DNA from: Kiloniellaceae bacterium
GTDB taxonomy: Bacteria > Pseudomonadota > Alphaproteobacteria > Kiloniellales > Kiloniellaceae
Direction: 5' to 3'
Length of the DNA: 8,155 nt
Assembly: GCA_028280915.1 (NCBI GenBank)
Contig: JANQKX010000007.1
Coordinates: forward strand, 1-8,155
Positions 5,790-8,155 of this stretch are shown here, piece after piece; the stretch's first letter is position 1, and each line of letters starts with the position of its first letter. The translations under genes and the position numbers were made by a program. The notes beneath the pieces were generated by a model that made no database searches, was not told where the DNA came from, and saw only the letters and a program-made list of their open reading frames with translations.

Positions 5790-6866
5790 ATGTCAGCCAG
5801 GGTTTTGTTCATCGGGGCCGGAGATGTGGGCATGAAAATGGCGGACGGGCTGCTCGCCCGCGCGCCGGTTCGCGAACTGATCCTGTCCGACTGGCAGGCG
5901 GATGCCATTGCGCCGCGCGCTGCGATGATGGGAAACTGTCATGGCGTTCAGGTGCGCCTGCAACAGGTCGATGGGCGCGACAAGCGGATGCTTGAGGCGC
6001 TGATTCGGGAAAATGAGCCGGACCTTATCGTGCAGTGCGCCAGCCTGATCAGCCCCTGGTCGATCATCGGATACGATCATCCGGTGGCTCAAACGATTGC
6101 CAAGGGCGGGATTGCGCTGCAGATTCCCGTTCAGCTGCCCCTTCTGATGAATGTCATGGAAGTTGTCCGCGAACTGGGCTTGTCCACCCCGGTGGCCAAC
6201 ATCACCATGCCGGATGTTCTGCATCCCCTGCTGGCCACACGGGGACTGGCGCCGACCGTCGGCTTGGGGAATGTGAGCATCCATCACCTTCGTGTCCGGC
6301 ACAGGCTGATAGAACGGGACGATTTTCACGGTGACGAAGCCATTCGGGTGCTCGGTCATCACAGCCAGGTCTATGACGTGATGCGCGCCCACAAACCTTC
6401 GGACCCGTCGGATTCCGTGCGGGTCTATCTGGGTGATGATATGCAGCGCCATGATGACCTGGCCTATGAAGGCAGACCCTTTGCGGCGGGGCCCATCTAC
6501 AATGACATCACCGCGGCCTCGGCCCTGCCCGTGTTGCAGGCCCTGCTGCCGGACGCAGAGGATCTGCAGTTCTCGGCCCCGGCACCGATGGGATTGCCCG
6601 GCGGCTATCCGCTGCGCATTCGCAAGGCAAGGGTGGCACTGGACCTGCCCCCGGATCTCACCCAAAAGGAGGCGGTCTCATTCAACCTGCGCCAGGGACG
6701 CCGCGACGGCGTGGACCGTGTGGATGCAGACGGCACCCTTCACTTCACCGAAGCGGCCAAACGGGCCGTGGCGGCCCTAGACCCGGGTTTAACCGAAGCG
6801 GTCAATTGCAAAGCGCTTGCCGGCCGTACCGAACGCCTGCTTTCCCACATCACCGCCATGTCTTGA
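5790..6866 (+). CDS. Rossmann-fold NAD(P)-dependent oxidoreductase, saccharopine-dehydrogenase-like
   Basis: A 358-residue cytoplasmic protein. The N-terminus carries a dinucleotide-binding strand-loop-helix: VLFIGAGDVGMKMADGLL, with the glycine motif at residues 9-14 and an acidic Asp34 at the end of the second strand (ILSDWQ). An acid there usually favours NAD over NADP. The VQCASLISPW segment (81-90) occupies the place where related dehydrogenases contact the cofactor and substrate. The remainder (about 140-358) has no motif I can name beyond APMGLPGGYPLRI (264-276). ATG 5790 is preferred because AGAGAGG (5777-5783) lies six bases upstream; an in-frame ATG at 5679 would overlap the previous gene by 80 bases. 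It is probably co-transcribed with the racemase-like gene, suggesting consecutive steps on an amino or hydroxy acid. The exact reaction is unknown. Confidence 0.75.
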   Translation: MSARVLFIGAGDVGMKMADGLLARAPVRELILSDWQADAIAPRAAMMGNCHGVQVRLQQVDGRDKRMLEALIRENEPDLIVQCASLISPWSIIGYDHPVAQTIAKGGIALQIPVQLPLLMNVMEVVRELGLSTPVANITMPDVLHPLLATRGLAPTVGLGNVSIHHLRVRHRLIERDDFHGDEAIRVLGHHSQVYDVMRAHKPSDPSDSVRVYLGDDMQRHDDLAYEGRPFAAGPIYNDITAASALPVLQALLPDAEDLQFSAPAPMGLPGGYPLRIRKARVALDLPPDLTQKEAVSFNLRQGRRDGVDRVDADGTLHFTEAAKRAVAALDPGLTEAVNCKALAGRTERLLSHITAMS

Positions 6867-7108
6867 GGCGGCAAATGGATCAAAGGAAGCGGGTTCCTTA
6901 ACGCTGGTCTCGGCTAGAATCGTCGTTCTTGGAACCAGCCCCGGCGTGACATCACTAAAGCCAAACAAAAAGTCACTATTTTTGGTTTTTAAGACCGCGA
7001 ATAAGAACTATTATCAATTTTTGCTACCGTTCCAGACCGTCAAATCACCATAGCGATCGGGTCTGGCACATAAGTCAACAGTACCAGTTCGCAGAGGGAC
7101 TTGAGTTG
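6867..7108. promoter_or_regulatory. Intergenic region upstream of the porin gene, AT-rich core
   Basis: This 242-base gap includes the most AT-rich stretch of the window (about 6955-7025). Near its start is a 6-bp hairpin without T tract (AAGGAA 6883-6888, TTCCTT 6894-6899). An AT-rich imperfect hairpin (6963-6988, AAAC-AAAAA against TTTTTGGTTT) could be a weak terminator. TATTAT at 7009-7014 differs from the sigma-70 -10 consensus at one base, but no good -35 lies 17 bases upstream, so the promoter call is tentative. A 7-bp inverted repeat follows at 7032-7066. Confidence 0.4.
7032..7066. repeat. 7-bp inverted repeat in the porin 5' region
   Basis: CCAGACC at 7032-7038 is complementary to GGTCTGG at 7060-7066, with 21 bases between. 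It lies 43 bases before the proposed ATG and just downstream of the -10-like TATTAT. It could be an operator for a dimeric regulator or a leader hairpin in the porin mRNA. Arms this short do occur by chance. Confidence 0.4.
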
Positions 7109-8155
7109 ATGGATGTGAGTTTTGTTGCCAAGCAAAACTGGAAGATTCCGCGCCCCGTCAGGGCGGCAAACGTGAAGGCGATCGCCCTGGGGGCCATTTG
7201 TCTGGGCTTTTTCGGGGCTCTTGGCCCATTTTCCGCGCTCGCCGAGGAAAAATCAGGCTTGGAAGCCTGGTTGAGCCAGGACACCGCGACCGGCGACTGG
7301 GGCGGCGCGCGCAGCGAACTGCAAAAGGACGGCGTGACCCCGGCGCTGAACTACACCACGGACCTGATGACCAACCCGGTGGGCGGCATAGAGCAAAGCG
7401 GCGCCTATGCGGCGGGCCTGACCGGCTCGTTCGATTTTGACATGGATAAAATTGCCAGCGTTCCGGGCATGAGCATTTTCATCGCCGGTTCCTGGCAACA
7501 GGGCCGGGACCTGTCCGGCGATGACATCGGCAACATCTTCGCCGTCGCCCAGCACTTCAACGGCGCTGTCTGGCGGCTGAACCAATTCTACCTGCAGCAA
7601 TCCCTGTTTGACGATTTCGCCAACCTGGCCGTGGGGCGCCTGGCGACAGGGGACGATTTCGCCGCCTCCGACAGCTACGGCAACTACGTGAGTGGCGCGG
7701 TCAACGGCAACCCCACCAGCATTCTGGTCAACGCGCCTTCCTTCACCACGCCGCCCTTTGCCCAGTGGGGTGCCCGGCTGACCCTCAATCCCACCGACGC
7801 GTTTTACATCTCGGGCGGGGCCTATAACGCCGATCCCAGCGTGCAGGACGACAAGGAGCACGGGGTGGATTTCACCTTCAACCCGGACGAAGGGGTCCTG
7901 GCCTTGGGCGAGATCGGCTACCGCCTCAATCAAGGCAAAAACGATACCGGCTTGCCGGGTACTTATTCCTTCGGCGGCTACTATGACAGCAGCACCTATG
8001 AGTTTCTCGACGATCCCACCCGGGACAAGGACGGCAACTACGGCCTTTACGTGATCGGCGAGCAGATGGTCTTCCGCGAGAGCGGCAAGGGCGCCGGCAG
8101 CGACGAGGGCCTAACCGCCTGGGCTACCTTTACCGTGGGGTCCGACGAGGAAATC
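7109..8155 (+). CDS. Carbohydrate-selective porin, OprB-like (3' end outside window)
   Basis: The frame is open for 349 codons to the edge of the window. The mature N-terminus fits the OprB porin family (PF04966): a GDWGGARSEL motif (62-71) followed by VTPALNYTTDL (76-86), then alternating polar/hydrophobic strands such as FYLQQSLFDDFANLAVGRL, as expected for an outer-membrane beta-barrel. Family members are usually somewhat over 400 residues, so perhaps a fifth is missing. A signal peptide is clear, with cleavage likely after ALA at residue 45 (FSALA-EEKSG). From ATG 7109 (AGAGGGA at 7093-7099) the polar N-region is unusually long. A GTG at 7172, with AGGGCGG (7160-7166) five bases upstream, would give a standard 24-residue signal peptide and is a real alternative. 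The predicted role is passive diffusion of sugars or polyols into the periplasm. It probably has its own promoter, given the 242-base gap. Confidence 0.85.
   Translation, partial: MDVSFVAKQNWKIPRPVRAANVKAIALGAICLGFFGALGPFSALAEEKSGLEAWLSQDTATGDWGGARSELQKDGVTPALNYTTDLMTNPVGGIEQSGAYAAGLTGSFDFDMDKIASVPGMSIFIAGSWQQGRDLSGDDIGNIFAVAQHFNGAVWRLNQFYLQQSLFDDFANLAVGRLATGDDFAASDSYGNYVSGAVNGNPTSILVNAPSFTTPPFAQWGARLTLNPTDAFYISGGAYNADPSVQDDKEHGVDFTFNPDEGVLALGEIGYRLNQGKNDTGLPGTYSFGGYYDSSTYEFLDDPTRDKDGNYGLYVIGEQMVFRESGKGAGSDEGLTAWATFTVGSDEEI

Noticed and set aside
5793..6665. A 290-codon open frame on the minus strand
   Set aside because: It is antisense to the Rossmann oxidoreductase gene, with no ribosome binding site or domain.
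7253..7933. A 226-codon open frame on the minus strand
   Set aside because: It is antisense to the porin gene, which has a clear signal peptide and OprB motif on the plus strand.

Overview
The window reads as a GC-rich Gram-negative genome, most likely an alphaproteobacterium. The grounds are strong G/C preference at third codon positions, periplasmic binding-protein ABC transport, and an outer-membrane porin with an OprB-type N-terminus. The genus cannot be told from the sequence. All recognisable genes lie on the plus strand; the long minus-strand open frames are antisense shadows.

Region 1 (1-4475) is a sn-glycerol-3-phosphate (G3P) type uptake locus. It holds the C-terminal part of a DeoR/GlpR-type repressor, then ugpC (ATPase), ugpB (periplasmic binding protein), ugpA and ugpE (two permeases). 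glpR/ugpC and ugpA/ugpE each overlap by ATGA, so both pairs are probably translationally coupled. A strong intrinsic terminator sits between ugpB and ugpA and probably reduces read-through into the permease genes. UgpB would capture the ligand in the periplasm, UgpA/UgpE form the channel, two UgpC subunits power it, and the repressor would respond to the imported phosphorylated compound.

Region 2 (4476-4978) is about 500 bases without a convincing gene. It holds an open frame with no start codon that may be a gene remnant, two hairpins, and three tandem copies of a 14-base repeat close upstream of the next gene.

Region 3 (4979-6866) is a two-gene unit. The first gene is an Asp/Glu racemase/maleate isomerase superfamily enzyme resembling EutA, with both catalytic cysteines. 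The second is a Rossmann-fold NAD(P)-dependent oxidoreductase of the saccharopine-dehydrogenase-like type. The pair suggests a small catabolic or stereo-inversion pathway whose substrate is not evident, and it is the best candidate here for undescribed biochemistry.

Region 4 (6867-8155) is an intergenic region with an AT-rich core and a 7-bp inverted repeat, followed by the first 349 codons of an OprB-like porin that runs off the window. A porin beside a small-solute ABC importer and a catabolic pair fits a nutrient-uptake neighbourhood, but nothing in the sequence proves shared regulation. No tRNA, rRNA, CRISPR array, insertion sequence or phage gene was seen.
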